Assembly (NCBI GenBank): GCA_028817895.1
Contig: JAPPOQ010000041.1
Span: forward strand, 1-64,000
DNA: 64,000 nucleotides
Source of the DNA: Ahrensia sp.
GTDB taxonomy: Bacteria; Pseudomonadota; Alphaproteobacteria; Rhizobiales; Rhizobiaceae
Direction of reading: 5' to 3'
Below the pieces are notes generated by a model. The model did no database searches. It saw nothing but the letters and a program-made list of their open reading frames with translations, and had not been told where the DNA came from. Both the position numbers and the translations under genes were made by a program. Below are positions 8,785-18,344 of the stretch, piece by piece (the stretch's first letter is position 1; every line of letters begins with the position of its first letter).

Positions 8785-11304
8785 TTACTTGTCCAGCGAC
8801 CGCTCTATCAGTTCAACCGTGAAGCACTCGATCACATCGCCGACGCGCATGTCCTGATAGTTGCGGAAGGCCATGCCGCATTCCGTACCCGACTGCACTT
8901 CCGCGACTTCATCCTTGAAGCGCTTCAGGGTTTGCAGTTCGCCTTCGTGAATGACGACATCATCACGCAGCAGGCGCACACCCGCACCGCGTTCCACACG
9001 ACCTTCCGTCACCAAACAACCGGCCACTTTACCGGCTTTGGAATGGTTGAAGATCTGAAGGATCTCGGCATAGCCGATGAAGGTCTCGCGACGTTCCGGC
9101 GCAAGCATGCCCGACAATGTGTTTCGCACATCATCGATCAGATCATAGATCACCGAATAGTAGCGGATCTCGATGCCCTCACGGGCCGCCATATCCTTGG
9201 CCTGCTTGTTGGGTCGTACATTGAAGGCGATGATCGGGGTTGATGAGGCGACTGCAAGCGTCACATCCGCCTCGGTGATGCCACCAACGCCGGAATGCAC
9301 GATGCGCGCTTCAACCTCGTCGGTGCCAAGCTTTTCAAGCGACGAATTGATCGCTTCAACCGAGCCCTGCGTGTCACCCTTGACCACGAAGAGCGCCTGA
9401 TCGGCTCCCTTCTCGGTCAGATTGGTCATCATCTGCTCCAGCGAGCCACGCTGGCCAGCCTGAGCGGCGACGGCCAATTCGCGCGCCTTGCGCTGGCGAT
9501 AGTCGGAAATCTCACGCGCACGCGCTTCGTTTTCCACCACAACGACAGCATCGCCCGCAGCCGGCGCGCCGGACAGGCCAAGCACTTCGACAGGCGTAGC
9601 AGGTCCGGCCTCCTTGCGCTGCTGACCATGATCATCAAGCAGCGCACGAACGCGGCCCCACTCATTGCCGGCAACGACAATATCGCCGACATTCAGCGTT
9701 CCTCGTTGCACGATCACCGTTGCAACGGCGCCGCGCCCCTTCTCCAGCTTGGCTTCGATCACAATGCCTTCAGCATCGCGATTCGGATTGGCCTGCAATT
9801 CGAGCAGTTCTGCCTGCAAGTTGATGGCGTCCAGCAATCCGTCGATCCCGTCTCCGGTTTTGGCCGAGACTTCCACGTCAAGCACTTCGCCACCCATCGA
9901 TTCCACAAACACTTCGTGCTGGAGCAGATCGGTGCGCACCTTGTTGGCGTCGGCGCCCTGCGTGTCCATCTTGTTGATGGCGACAATCATCGGCACTTCA
10001 GCCGCCTTGGCATGGCTGATGGATTCAATCGTCTGCGGCATGACGGCATCGTCTGCCGCAACGACGAGCACAGCGATGTCGGTTGCGTTGGCGCCTCGCG
10101 CGCGCATGGCCGTAAACGCCTCGTGGCCCGGCGTATCCAGGAAGGTAAGCGCCTTGCCGTCGCGCTCGATCTGATAAGCCCCGATATGCTGCGTTATGCC
10201 TCCGGCTTCGCCCGCTGCCACACGCGCTTCGCGGATTTTGTCCAGCAGCGAGGTCTTGCCGTGGTCAACATGGCCCATAATGGTGACGACTGGCGGCCGC
10301 GGCTGCAAATCTTCGGCTGCATCAGGAGCGTCACTCACTGCAACGTCAATATCGGACTCCGAAACGCGGATAACCTTATGGCCCATCTCTTCGGCAATAA
10401 GCTGCGCCATATCGGAATCGATGATATCGCCCGGCTTCAGCATTTGGCCCTGCGCCATCAGCAATTTGACGACGTCCACTGCACGTTCCGACATACGGTT
10501 GGCGAGTTCCTGAATGGTAATCGTATCCGGCACCGTCACCTCGCGCATGACCTTTTCCCGCGGGCCGCTCTGCTGGCTGCGCTTTTGCTTCTCGCGCTGA
10601 CGCCGCACCGATGCGAGCGAACGGGCGCGATTTGATGTGTTGTCATAATTGGTGAGGGTCAGCTTGGTCTTGCGACGATCCTCACCACTTCGTGGGCGAG
10701 ACGGCCGCTGCTCTTCCTGGCGTGGACGTTGTGCTTCTCGAAGAACGGACGGACCACCGGATTTTTTGGCGACCGGAGCATCTTCCTTAACAGCAAGGGC
10801 GGACGCATCGGCAGCCGCAAGGCGTGCCTCCTCTTCCTGACGCTTGCGCTCGGCTTCCTCTTCAGCGGCCCTTGCAGTCGCCTGTTCGGCCTCTTCTTTC
10901 TCGCGCTTCTCACGCTCCAACCGTGTGGCCTCGTCCTCGCGAGCGCGGCGTTCTGCCTCTTCCGCAGCACGCTTTGCTTCTTCAACTTCGCGAAGCTTTG
11001 CCTCTTCCAAAGCGCGCGCGCGCGCATCCATCTCACCGGCAGAAAGGCTTCCGGCATCGGAGGCCGGAGTTTCCGCGGGTGCGGCCGTCGGCTTGGGCGG
11101 CGGCGGCGCGACGGATTCGGACTTCGGCGCGAACACGGGCTTTGATTCGCCCGGCTTTACAAAACGGCGCTTTTTGGTCTCGACAACCACCGAATTGCTG
11201 CGACCATGCGAGAAATTCTGGCGCACCGTTCCGGACCCACGCGGCTTCAAAGAAAGCGTCGGGCGGGCTGATTTACTGTCGTCGCCTGCGGTCCTGTCAC
11301 TCAT
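8785..11304 (-). CDS. infB: Translation initiation factor IF-2
   Basis: An 839-residue IF-2, the GTPase that places fMet-tRNA on the 30S subunit. An IF2 associated region (residues ~20-60) is followed by a long Glu/Arg/Ala-rich predicted coiled coil (residues ~90-165), then an IF2 N-terminal domain (~255-310). The G domain has GHVDHGKT at 344-351, DTPGHEAF, and NKMD. Domains II, III and C2 complete the protein. It lies between ylxR and rbfA. Confidence 0.97.
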   Translation of the reverse strand: MSDRTAGDDSKSARPTLSLKPRGSGTVRQNFSHGRSNSVVVETKKRRFVKPGESKPVFAPKSESVAPPPPKPTAAPAETPASDAGSLSAGEMDARARALEEAKLREVEEAKRAAEEAERRAREDEATRLEREKREKEEAEQATARAAEEEAERKRQEEEARLAAADASALAVKEDAPVAKKSGGPSVLREAQRPRQEEQRPSRPRSGEDRRKTKLTLTNYDNTSNRARSLASVRRQREKQKRSQQSGPREKVMREVTVPDTITIQELANRMSERAVDVVKLLMAQGQMLKPGDIIDSDMAQLIAEEMGHKVIRVSESDIDVAVSDAPDAAEDLQPRPPVVTIMGHVDHGKTSLLDKIREARVAAGEAGGITQHIGAYQIERDGKALTFLDTPGHEAFTAMRARGANATDIAVLVVAADDAVMPQTIESISHAKAAEVPMIVAINKMDTQGADANKVRTDLLQHEVFVESMGGEVLDVEVSAKTGDGIDGLLDAINLQAELLELQANPNRDAEGIVIEAKLEKGRGAVATVIVQRGTLNVGDIVVAGNEWGRVRALLDDHGQQRKEAGPATPVEVLGLSGAPAAGDAVVVVENEARAREISDYRQRKARELAVAAQAGQRGSLEQMMTNLTEKGADQALFVVKGDTQGSVEAINSSLEKLGTDEVEARIVHSGVGGITEADVTLAVASSTPIIAFNVRPNKQAKDMAAREGIEIRYYSVIYDLIDDVRNTLSGMLAPERRETFIGYAEILQIFNHSKAGKVAGCLVTEGRVERGAGVRLLRDDVVIHEGELQTLKRFKDEVAEVQSGTECGMAFRNYQDMRVGDVIECFTVELIERSLDK

Positions 11305-11387
11305 TTAGCGTCTACCTGTTTGATGCCGCATCCAGTCGGCATCCCTTTGCTGATGTCTTAGGCGCGCGAGGGCGCCTCTGTCCAGTT

Positions 11388-12044
11388 TCATTGCGCCTTC
11401 AAATCGCTTGCCATACCTTGCTTATCGACCGCCTTGGCCAGCATCAGCCCGGGCGGTTTGGTTTCGGTTGTTTGATAGGCCGCCAAACTTTCGAGAGACG
11501 AGAGGCATTTTTGCGCCGCACCGCCCTGCATGAGCGCGGCATGTACCACATGTGTGGCACCGAGCGCCAAACTCAATTCGCGCGAGTTCAACACTTGAAT
11601 GATCGGGAGAACCGCTTTGCCCTGCCCAGCGAACGTTGCCGCGCTGGTCAGTTTCCTCAAGGCGTCGGAAGAGCCATCACGGGCGAGCAACACCGCCACC
11701 GCTTTTCCGGACCGGATTGCCGTATCAACTTTACCCGACCCGGTGATGCACTGACCCGCCTTGCAAGCGATACCGAGTGCCGAGAGAACGCGTTTGCGCA
11801 GCAAATCCTCGACCTGATCGGCGAGTTGCGCGCCAGCCTTGACCTGGGCCTTCAGTCCGCGTGCAAACAGCGACTTTTGAGCTGCCTTCGCAACACAGTC
11901 ATGACGCGCTGTGACCCACACACCTCGGCCGGGCAGATTGCGTTTGAGATCGGGAACGACGGACCCGTCCGGGCCCGCCACAAAACGGATCAGCCGTACA
12001 GGGTCGCACACTTCGCGAGTGACTATGCAGGTGCGTTCCGCCAT
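11388..12044 (-). CDS. YlxR RNA-binding domain fused to an L7Ae-like domain
   Basis: A 218-residue protein. Residues 1-80 are a YlxR (DUF448) domain with CIVTRE, RNLPGRGVWV and a conserved CVAKA segment. Residues ~95-185 resemble the L7Ae/L30e RNA-binding fold (LGIACKAGQCITG and GKAVAVLLARDGS). This fusion is usual in alphaproteobacteria and lies between nusA and infB in the same order as elsewhere. A role in nucleoid or RNase P regulation has been proposed for YlxR relatives; here it is inferred only from family. ATG at 12044 follows a GGACGG-like ribosome site. Confidence 0.9.
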   Translation of the reverse strand: MAERTCIVTREVCDPVRLIRFVAGPDGSVVPDLKRNLPGRGVWVTARHDCVAKAAQKSLFARGLKAQVKAGAQLADQVEDLLRKRVLSALGIACKAGQCITGSGKVDTAIRSGKAVAVLLARDGSSDALRKLTSAATFAGQGKAVLPIIQVLNSRELSLALGATHVVHAALMQGGAAQKCLSSLESLAAYQTTETKPPGLMLAKAVDKQGMASDLKAQ

Positions 12045-12086
12045 GCTGTGTGCGCCGTCCAGAATGATCCCGGCTCCCTCACAATC

Positions 12087-13736
12087 CTAAACCGACTGGT
12101 CTTCGATAACATTGATGACGGCAGCGCGGGTATCTTCCTCGACCGTCTCTTCTTCCTCGATCAGTTCAGGTTCCTTCAAGTCTTCTTCGGTGACCATGCC
12201 GCTGGCCAGGCGCGCAGCCATGATCATCTCATCGGCCTGAACGCGCGACAACTCAAACTCATCGAGAATGCCGGGATGGCGGATCATCTCACCGTCCTTG
12301 CGTTCATTCCAGCCGATGAGATCGTCAGCAATGCAGCCGGCAAAATCTTCCAGCGACTTGATATCGTCTTCCGATTTGCCCAACGCAACCATCATGGCCG
12401 TGGTCATGCCGGGTACTTCACGCATATCGTCCTGCACACCCAGGCGTTTGCGCTCATCGTCCAGTTCCTGTTCCTGCTTCTCGAGGAACTCGCGCGCACG
12501 CGCCTGAAGCTCATTGGCGGTTTCTTCGTCAAAGCCTTCAATGGTGGCAATTTCCTGCGCATCGACATAAGCGACTTCTTCCAGTTCGGTGAAGCCTTCG
12601 GAAGCCAGCAACTGGCCAACAACTTCATCGACATTCAAGCCTTCAACAAAGGTGTTGGTATTGTCGTTGAACTCCGCCTGGCGACGGCCGGATTCTTCCT
12701 CTTCGGTCAGGATATCGATGTCCCAGCCGGTCAACTGTGATGCAAGACGCACATTCTGTCCGCGGCGACCGATGGCCAACGACAGCTGTTCGTCCGGCAC
12801 CACGACTTCAATGCGCTCTTTTTCCTCGTCCAGAACGACCTTGGCGACTTCCGCCGGTTGCAAGGCATTGACGATGAATCCGGCAGCTTCAGGCGACCAA
12901 GGAATGATGTCGATCTTCTCACCCTGCAATTCGCCAACGACAGCCTGAACGCGCGAGCCGCGCATACCGACACAGGCCCCGACCGGGTCGATGCCCGAAT
13001 CGTTGGAGATCACGGCGATCTTTGCACGCGACCCCGGATCGCGCGCGACGGAGCGAATTTCGATCACGCCATCGTAAATCTCCGGCACTTCCATCTGGAA
13101 CAGTTTGGCCATGAATTGCGGATGGGTGCGGGACAGGAAGATCTGCGGACCACGCTGTTCGCGACGCACATCATAGATATAGGCGCGCACACGGTCGCCG
13201 TAGCGATATTGCTCGCGCGGGATCAGTTCATCACGTCGAATGATGGCTTCCGCGCGACCAAGATCAACGATCACGTTGCCATATTCGACACGTTTGACGG
13301 TACCGTTGATGATCTCGCCAACCCGGTCTTTGAATTCCTCAAACTGGCGGTCACGCTCTGCATCGCGCACTTTTTGCACGATAACCTGCTTGGCGGACTG
13401 AGCTGCGATCCGGCCAAAATCCATCGGCGGCAACAACTCGCCAATGTGGTCGCCGATCTTGGCCGCCTGATTACGTCTCTTTGCTGATTCCAGGTCGATC
13501 TGCGTGTCAACATCCTCAACCCGGTCAACGACTTCAAGCAGGCGCTGCAATTTGATCTCGCCGGTTTTGTCATTGATATCGGCGCGGATATTGGTTTCCA
13601 GACCATATCTGGCACGCGCAGCCTTTTCGATGGATTCGGCCATCGCGTCGAGCACGATTGATTTATCGATGAGCTTTTCACGCGCGACCGCATCCGCGAT
13701 CTGCATCAATTCAAGCCTGTTGGCACTTACAGCCAT
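12087..13736 (-). CDS. nusA: Transcription termination/antitermination factor NusA
   Basis: A 549-residue NusA. The N-terminal domain that binds RNA polymerase starts [15 protein letters not shown], followed by an S1 domain ([16 protein letters not shown]), two KH domains ([15 protein letters not shown] and [14 protein letters not shown]), and two acidic C-terminal repeats that include helix-hairpin-helix-like segments. It modulates pausing and termination and is often autoregulated. It lies downstream of rimP and upstream of ylxR in one operon. A terminator-like hairpin lies in the operon leader. Confidence 0.97.
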   Translation of the reverse strand: MAVSANRLELMQIADAVAREKLIDKSIVLDAMAESIEKAARARYGLETNIRADINDKTGEIKLQRLLEVVDRVEDVDTQIDLESAKRRNQAAKIGDHIGELLPPMDFGRIAAQSAKQVIVQKVRDAERDRQFEEFKDRVGEIINGTVKRVEYGNVIVDLGRAEAIIRRDELIPREQYRYGDRVRAYIYDVRREQRGPQIFLSRTHPQFMAKLFQMEVPEIYDGVIEIRSVARDPGSRAKIAVISNDSGIDPVGACVGMRGSRVQAVVGELQGEKIDIIPWSPEAAGFIVNALQPAEVAKVVLDEEKERIEVVVPDEQLSLAIGRRGQNVRLASQLTGWDIDILTEEEESGRRQAEFNDNTNTFVEGLNVDEVVGQLLASEGFTELEEVAYVDAQEIATIEGFDEETANELQARAREFLEKQEQELDDERKRLGVQDDMREVPGMTTAMMVALGKSEDDIKSLEDFAGCIADDLIGWNERKDGEMIRHPGILDEFELSRVQADEMIMAARLASGMVTEEDLKEPELIEEEETVEEDTRAAVINVIEDQSV

Positions 13737-13762
13737 GTCATCTTCTCCATAAGAACAGCGGA

Positions 13763-14356
13763 TCAGTTATCCGCGCCATCCTCTTCCACAAAACTTGCTT
13801 CATTGGCTTCGCGCAGCGCCTTGTCGCGTTTCAGCGCCTCGCGAATGAGGTCATCCGTCAAAACCAGATGCGCGCTGGAAATGGCCAGCAAGGGAACGCG
13901 CTGATTGCCTTCTTCTGCATCGCGACGCAGCACCACATCATCGCCCTCAACCGCGATAAGGCGCCCCCGAAATCGTTTGCGCCCTTCAACCAGATAGGCC
14001 GTTTCGATTTTCGCAACGTGACCAGCCCATGTCTCAAAATCACTACGCCTGACCAGGGGACGGTCGATTCCCGGCGAGGACACTTCCAGATTGTAGGCCT
14101 GCGACACCGGATCGGCGACATCGAGAACCGGTGACACCGCGCGCGAAATCGATTCGCAGTCATTGATCGAGATCGTCCCGTCGGGACGTTCCGCCATGAT
14201 CTGCATGGTCAGGCCATTGTGCTGCATCATGCGCGCCCGCACGAGCCGGAACCCGAGATCCTCGATCACAGGCGCAACAATGGCCGCAATGCATGCATCA
14301 AGACCTTCCTCGCGCACGATGCGATCGCCATGGGCAATGTCTGCAATCTGGTTCAA
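13763..14356 (-). CDS. rimP: Ribosome maturation factor RimP
   Basis: A 197-residue RimP, which assists 30S assembly. Marks include [14 protein letters not shown], the SPGIDRPL motif, and an Sm-like C-terminal domain ([13 protein letters not shown]). The N-terminus is [10 protein letters not shown], read from a TTG at 14356 with GGAA about 6 bases upstream; no ATG or GTG is available in frame. It is the first gene of the operon to truB. The 5' leader holds a promoter (14443-14470) and a terminator-like hairpin (14386-14417). Confidence 0.92.
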   Translation of the reverse strand: MNQIADIAHGDRIVREEGLDACIAAIVAPVIEDLGFRLVRARMMQHNGLTMQIMAERPDGTISINDCESISRAVSPVLDVADPVSQAYNLEVSSPGIDRPLVRRSDFETWAGHVAKIETAYLVEGRKRFRGRLIAVEGDDVVLRRDAEEGNQRVPLLAISSAHLVLTDDLIREALKRDKALREANEASFVEEDGADN

Positions 14357-14385
14357 ATGCGTTCCGTTGAGCCTGTTTCAGACCA

Positions 14386-14417
14386 TAAAAAAGAGCGGGT
14401 CCGGCTGGGCCCACTCT
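14386..14417 (-). terminator. Terminator-like hairpin in the rimP leader (candidate attenuator)
   Basis: On the reverse strand AGAGTGGG pairs with CCCGCTCT (one G-U pair). The stem is followed by six T residues (14387-14392), about 30 bases before the rimP TTG start. It lies between the predicted promoter and the coding region. No reverse-strand gene ends nearby, so termination of an upstream gene is not an obvious job. Attenuation of the nusA operon, perhaps by NusA itself, is an inference. Confidence 0.65.
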
Positions 14418-14442
14418 GACAAATGTCCGAGATTTTCATCGG

Positions 14443-14470
14443 ATATAGCCCCGAAGAGGGGTTTTGGCAA
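14443..14470 (-). promoter_or_regulatory. Predicted promoter of the rimP-nusA-infB operon
   Basis: On the reverse strand TTGCCA (14465-14470) and CTATAT (14443-14448) are separated by 16 bp, matching the alphaproteobacterial housekeeping pattern. Transcription would begin around 14437, upstream of the terminator-like hairpin. Confidence 0.6.
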
Positions 14471-14520
14471 GAAGTCTGCTGACGCGCCTTTCGATATCGT
14501 TTGCCGAGAATTCCGATCGG

Positions 14521-14556
14521 GTTTGAAACTGTATAGTTTATATACCATATTCAAAC
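14521..14556 (+). promoter_or_regulatory. Promoter/operator region of brnTA
   Basis: Inverted arms GTTTGAA (14521-14527) and TTCAAAC (14550-14556) enclose an AT-rich core containing TATAGT and TATATA, directly before the brnT ATG. No Shine-Dalgarno sequence is visible, so the transcript may be leaderless or nearly so. BrnA-type antitoxins repress their own promoters, so this palindrome is the likely operator. Confidence 0.55.
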
Positions 14557-14826
14557 ATGCAATTTGAGTATGATCTAACCAAAAGCGCCTCAAACTTCGA
14601 GAAGCATGGAATTGATTTCGAGACGGCTCAGCGGATTTGGGATGATCCCTGGATGTTGGAGATTGAAGCGAAAACGACTGCAGAGAAGCGTTTTCTTTCG
14701 GTTGGAGAAATAGACGGCAGGCGTTGGACTGCTGTTTGGACGTACCGGTTTCGCGCGATACGGATCATTTCGGTACGACGTTCGCGTAAGAAGGAGATTG
14801 AGCGATATGAAAGCGTCGGATTTTGA
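14557..14826 (+). CDS. brnT: BrnT-family ribonuclease toxin
   Basis: An 89-residue BrnT-type toxin, an RNase of the RelE-like fold. The family pattern is clear: FEYDLTKSASNFEKHGIDF at the start, then RIWDDPW, and the RIISVRRSRKKEIERYE end with conserved Arg and Glu residues. Its 3' end overlaps brnA by 20 bp. The ATG at 14557 lies right after the inverted repeat, with no ribosome-binding site. As in other systems, the toxin gene comes first. Confidence 0.92.
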   Translation: MQFEYDLTKSASNFEKHGIDFETAQRIWDDPWMLEIEAKTTAEKRFLSVGEIDGRRWTAVWTYRFRAIRIISVRRSRKKEIERYESVGF

Positions 14827-15022
14827 CAAGAAGTTTGATGATGGCGAAGATGTCGATGATCACATCGACTGGTCATCAGCACGCCGCCCCAACAATACCC
14901 TTAAGCGGGTCAATGTCGATTTTCCAAAATGGGTTGTTGAAGGACTGGACAAGCAGGCCAAGCATTTGGGTGTTACGCGACAATCGCTCATCAAAATGTG
15001 GATCGCGGAACGCCTTCAATGA
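14807..15022 (+). CDS. brnA: BrnA-family antitoxin
   Basis: A 71-residue antitoxin (from ATG at 14807, inside the end of brnT). The N-terminus is acidic (FDDGEDVDDHIDW) and should contact the toxin. The C-terminal half (RVNVDFPKWVVEGLDKQA then RQSLIKMWIAERL) is a ribbon-helix-helix DNA-binding domain. It should neutralise BrnT and repress the operon. The stop overlaps the convergent MATE gene by 7 bp. Confidence 0.9.
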   Translation: MKASDFDKKFDDGEDVDDHIDWSSARRPNNTLKRVNVDFPKWVVEGLDKQAKHLGVTRQSLIKMWIAERLQ

Positions 15023-16401
15023 GCGAGTTGCCCCTCGGGCGTCAGGTTCAGCCGGTCGCGCCGCTCAAAGCGTGAATTCAATAGTATTGCGGCAACGCCC
15101 AATCCTGCCGCCAGTCCGCTCCACACACCAACACCTCCAAGGCCTGCTGGGAAGGCAAAAATGTAGGCAACACTCAGACCGACGCCCCAATAGCTGATGA
15201 CGGCAATGACGAGCGGAATTTTCGTGTCTTTCAATCCGCGCAGATTGCCCGCCCCCACCGCCTGCGCACTGTCAACGAGTTGAAAGGCTGCTGCCGTCCA
15301 CAGCAACGGAACGGCATAGGCAACGACCGCTGGAAGGCTTGCATCATCCGCATCAAGAAACAGCATGACCAGCGCGTCGGGGTAGACCAGCATAACGAGG
15401 GCGCTCGCCACCGCAAAGATCAATGCCAGCAAAAGAGTAGCGTGCCCTGCCCGACCAATGGCTCGCCTGTCACCCGCTCCAGCAGCGCGGCCGACGCGCA
15501 CCGACCCCGCCTGCGACAATCCCATTGGAATCATGAAGGCGATGCTGGCAATCTGAAGCGCAATTCCATGGGCCGCCAGCGGCACCGTGCCCAGCCAGCC
15601 GATCATCAACGACGCGGCAGAAAACAGACCAGCTTCTGCAAAAATCGTCAATGACACCGGAACGCCGATGCGAAAGGTTTCGGACAGTGCTGGCCAGTCC
15701 GGCCGCCAGAATCGCGTGAAGAGCGCGTAAGGCTTCGCCTCTTTGAGCCATGCCACATAGGCAAAGGCGGCAAGAAAGGCCAGGACATTGGCCAACAGGG
15801 TGGCAACTGCCGCACCCTGCATTTCGAGACGCGGAGCGCCGAAATTTCCGAAGATGAAGGCATAGTTGAACACGCCATTCAAAATGGCTGTGAAGATGGT
15901 GATCCCCAACACAGCATTTGGCCGTTCGATGCTGGTGAGAAAGGCACGCAGCCCGATAATCATCAAGGCAGGAATCAGCGACCATTGCGCAATGCGCATG
16001 TAACCCTCGGCTAACTGCGCCAAGAGCGGGTCCTGGCCAAGCAACAGCAAAAGCTCGCCTGTGAACCAGAGGGGAAGCTGTAGCACAAGCCCCAACCCCA
16101 GCAGAGCCCAGAGCCCCATGCGGGTGGCGCGCCTCACCTCTTGCGGATTGTCAGCCCCCAAGGCACCGGCGATGAGTGGCATCATGCCGGCACCGAAGCC
16201 AATCCCGAAGATCAAGCAGATGAAAAACGCTTGAAAGGCCAGTGTACCGGCGGCCAGTTCTTCCGTCCCCAGCCAACCCAGCATGATCGTGTCCACGACC
16301 CCGATCAGCATTTGCGACAGTTGCGCGGCAACGAGTGGCGCACCCAGAACAAGCGTCGCCTTGAGATGTCCGGCAAAGGTCAGTTTGGAGATGTCAGTCA
16401 T
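15016..16401 (-). CDS. MATE-family multidrug/cation efflux protein
   Basis: A 461-residue protein with about twelve transmembrane helices and two homologous halves, of the NorM/DinF-like MATE superfamily. It exports cationic drugs or metabolites using a Na+ or H+ gradient. Recognisable segments are VVDTIMLGWLGTEELAAG in the first half and MIPMGLSQAGSVRVGRAAGA in the second. The specific substrate cannot be read from sequence. Convergent with brnA, with overlapping stops; possibly co-transcribed with ppa (68 bp upstream). Confidence 0.9.
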   Translation of the reverse strand: MTDISKLTFAGHLKATLVLGAPLVAAQLSQMLIGVVDTIMLGWLGTEELAAGTLAFQAFFICLIFGIGFGAGMMPLIAGALGADNPQEVRRATRMGLWALLGLGLVLQLPLWFTGELLLLLGQDPLLAQLAEGYMRIAQWSLIPALMIIGLRAFLTSIERPNAVLGITIFTAILNGVFNYAFIFGNFGAPRLEMQGAAVATLLANVLAFLAAFAYVAWLKEAKPYALFTRFWRPDWPALSETFRIGVPVSLTIFAEAGLFSAASLMIGWLGTVPLAAHGIALQIASIAFMIPMGLSQAGSVRVGRAAGAGDRRAIGRAGHATLLLALIFAVASALVMLVYPDALVMLFLDADDASLPAVVAYAVPLLWTAAAFQLVDSAQAVGAGNLRGLKDTKIPLVIAVISYWGVGLSVAYIFAFPAGLGGVGVWSGLAAGLGVAAILLNSRFERRDRLNLTPEGQLAH

Positions 16402-16469
16402 GGGCCGCCTATGCAGCTTCGGCGATGACGAAGCAATCGCAAGTTCGTGCGGCGGAACCGCGACGGAGC

Positions 16470-16991
16470 TCAGGCAGCCTTTATGGCCTTGCGGATCAGA
16501 TCCCGTGCTTCGTCAGCGTCGGCCCAGCGTTCCACTTTGACCCATTTGCCGCCTTCAAGATCCTTGTAGCGCTCAAAGAAGTGGGCAATTCGTTTGCGTT
16601 GAATTTCAGGAAGATCAAAGATCGAGTGAACATCTTCATACAGTTGCGACACCCGCCCTGACGGCACAGCAATGAGCTTTTCATCCTGTCCGGCCTCGTC
16701 GGTCATCATCAGCGCTCCGATTGGGCGACAATTGATAACTGCGCCGGGCATAATTGTGCGCTGATTGGCGATTAGAACATCGATGGGGTCACCATCATCG
16801 GAAAGAGTATGCGGCACGAAGCCGTAATTTCCGGGATATTGCATAGCGGTGTAGAGGATGCGGTCAACGATCATGGCGCCCGCTTCCTTATCCATCTCAT
16901 ATTTGACCGGTTCGCCGCCAATCGGAACCTCAACGATCACATTGATATCGTCGGGTGGATTGTCCCCGATGGAAATGGCTTCTATGCGCAC
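16470..16991 (-). CDS. ppa: Inorganic pyrophosphatase (family I)
   Basis: A 173-residue soluble pyrophosphatase that hydrolyses PPi to two phosphates and so drives biosynthetic reactions. Metal-binding acidic residues are seen in [10 protein letters not shown], and [11 protein letters not shown] is a family signature. The start is GTG at 16991, preceded by a near-ideal AGGAGG six bases away. Length is typical. Confidence 0.96.
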   Translation of the reverse strand: MRIEAISIGDNPPDDINVIVEVPIGGEPVKYEMDKEAGAMIVDRILYTAMQYPGNYGFVPHTLSDDGDPIDVLIANQRTIMPGAVINCRPIGALMMTDEAGQDEKLIAVPSGRVSQLYEDVHSIFDLPEIQRKRIAHFFERYKDLEGGKWVKVERWADADEARDLIRKAIKAA

Positions 16992-17077
16992 CTGGTGCCT
17001 CCTGGCTTTTGCATTGCGTGCCCGGAATGGTTGAGCATTTGCACCGCGCTAGCGATGCGGCGCAAAGCGAAAACATC

Positions 17078-17503
17078 CTATCCAGCGATGTAGCGTTTGA
17101 GGTCTTCGGCGTCACGCTCCGCCTGCTCGATCTTTCGTTTAACAACATCGCCGATGGAGACAATGCCCACCAGTTTCCCGTCATCCAGCACCGGCAGATG
17201 GCGAAAACGACCGGCCGTCATCATTTCCATGAGTTGGTCGATCGTGTCGCTCGGCTTGCAGGAGACCACCTTCGAGGTCATGAAGTTTCGCACCGGTTCT
17301 GCCAGGGCAGCGGCACCGTTCTTGTGGACGGCTCGGATCAAATCGCGCTCGGATGCAATGCCCGTAACGGCGTCCCCCTCGATCACGACAAGCGCGCCGA
17401 TCTTGTTTTCGGCGAGCATTGCGGCCACATCGGCCACTGAATCGTCGGCAGACGCTGTGACCACGTTGTTGCCTTTGACAGCCAAAATTTCTTGCACAGA
17501 CAT
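17078..17503 (-). CDS. Two-CBS-domain protein
   Basis: A 141-residue protein made of a CBS pair: domain 1 contains ENKIGALVVIEGD and GIASERDLIRAV, and domain 2 contains FRHLPVLDDGKLVGIVSIGDVV. CBS pairs bind adenine nucleotides and act as energy or ligand sensors; as a stand-alone protein its partner is unknown. ATG at 17503 is supported by a strong GGAGGAG site (17511-17517). Confidence 0.88.
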   Translation of the reverse strand: MSVQEILAVKGNNVVTASADDSVADVAAMLAENKIGALVVIEGDAVTGIASERDLIRAVHKNGAAALAEPVRNFMTSKVVSCKPSDTIDQLMEMMTAGRFRHLPVLDDGKLVGIVSIGDVVKRKIEQAERDAEDLKRYIAG

Positions 17504-17626
17504 CGCGGTTCTCCTCCATTGTCCTCGTCCCTCAACAACCGAGTTTGCCTGAAGAGCGGCGCAACGTGAAGTAGCCGTAAGATCAAGACCGATAGGGGAG
17601 CAATGCAAATCCGCAGCTGCCTGCGA

Positions 17627-18322
17627 TCAGCGATTCCAGAACTGCAAATAGCAGGGCGTCCGACCTTCTCGTATCGCTTTGGCTTCGTAGCGGGTACGCG
17701 TCCAGCCCCGCCAGGGCTGCCGCCAATCATCCGCCCGGTTCGCCTGCCAATCAAACACGCCATGCCGGTCGATATTCTGCAGGGTCCAGTTCACATAAGT
17801 ATCTATGTCTGAGACGAAGCGAAAGAGCCCGCCTGGTTGCAAAACCCGGGCCATACGATCCAAGTTGGCTTGATTGACGAAGCGCCGTTTCCAGTGGCGT
17901 TTCTTCGGCCAAGGATCGGGATAAAGAAGATCGACCCGACTCAGAGACTGCGACGGCAACCAGTCGAGCAGCTGCGTTGCGTCATCATCATACAGACGCA
18001 CATTGGCGAGATCACAATCTTCGACTTTGCCGAGCATTTTGGCCATTCCATTGATGAATGGCTCGACACCTATGAAACCGGTGTCTGAATTGGCCTGAGC
18101 CTGCTCTGCAAGATGCTCACCACCGCCGAACCCGATTTCCATGCAGATGGCCGCAGGCGCGTGATCAAAGAGCTCACTCAATTCGGCGGGTGCGGGTCGT
18201 TTCACATCAATACGAAGTCGTGGCAACGCCTCATCCATGAGGCGCTGCTTGCGTGGCTGGAGTGGCGGGCCCTTGCGGCGACCGAAAAAGGCTTCGCTGG
18301 AGCGCTTGGGACGCGCAGCCAC
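17627..18322 (-). CDS. trmB: tRNA (guanine-N7-)-methyltransferase
   Basis: A 231-residue TrmB that methylates G46 of tRNA using S-adenosylmethionine. The SAM site is seen in MEIGFGGGEHL, and the catalytic/tRNA region in YPDPWPKKRHWKRRF. GTG at 18322 is chosen (VAARPKRSSEAFFGRRKG start, AGGA about 8 bases upstream) because it lies just past the metK stop; the open frame itself extends further into metK. Adjacent to metK, which makes its cofactor. Confidence 0.93.
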   Translation of the reverse strand: MAARPKRSSEAFFGRRKGPPLQPRKQRLMDEALPRLRIDVKRPAPAELSELFDHAPAAICMEIGFGGGEHLAEQAQANSDTGFIGVEPFINGMAKMLGKVEDCDLANVRLYDDDATQLLDWLPSQSLSRVDLLYPDPWPKKRHWKRRFVNQANLDRMARVLQPGGLFRFVSDIDTYVNWTLQNIDRHGVFDWQANRADDWRQPWRGWTRTRYEAKAIREGRTPCYLQFWNR

Positions 18323-18344
18323 TATGCAGTCCTGATCAGCCGCG

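Noticed and set aside
10824-12740. A 638-codon forward frame over infB, ylxR and nusA
   Set aside because: Runs across three well-identified genes on the other strand and has shadow-type composition.
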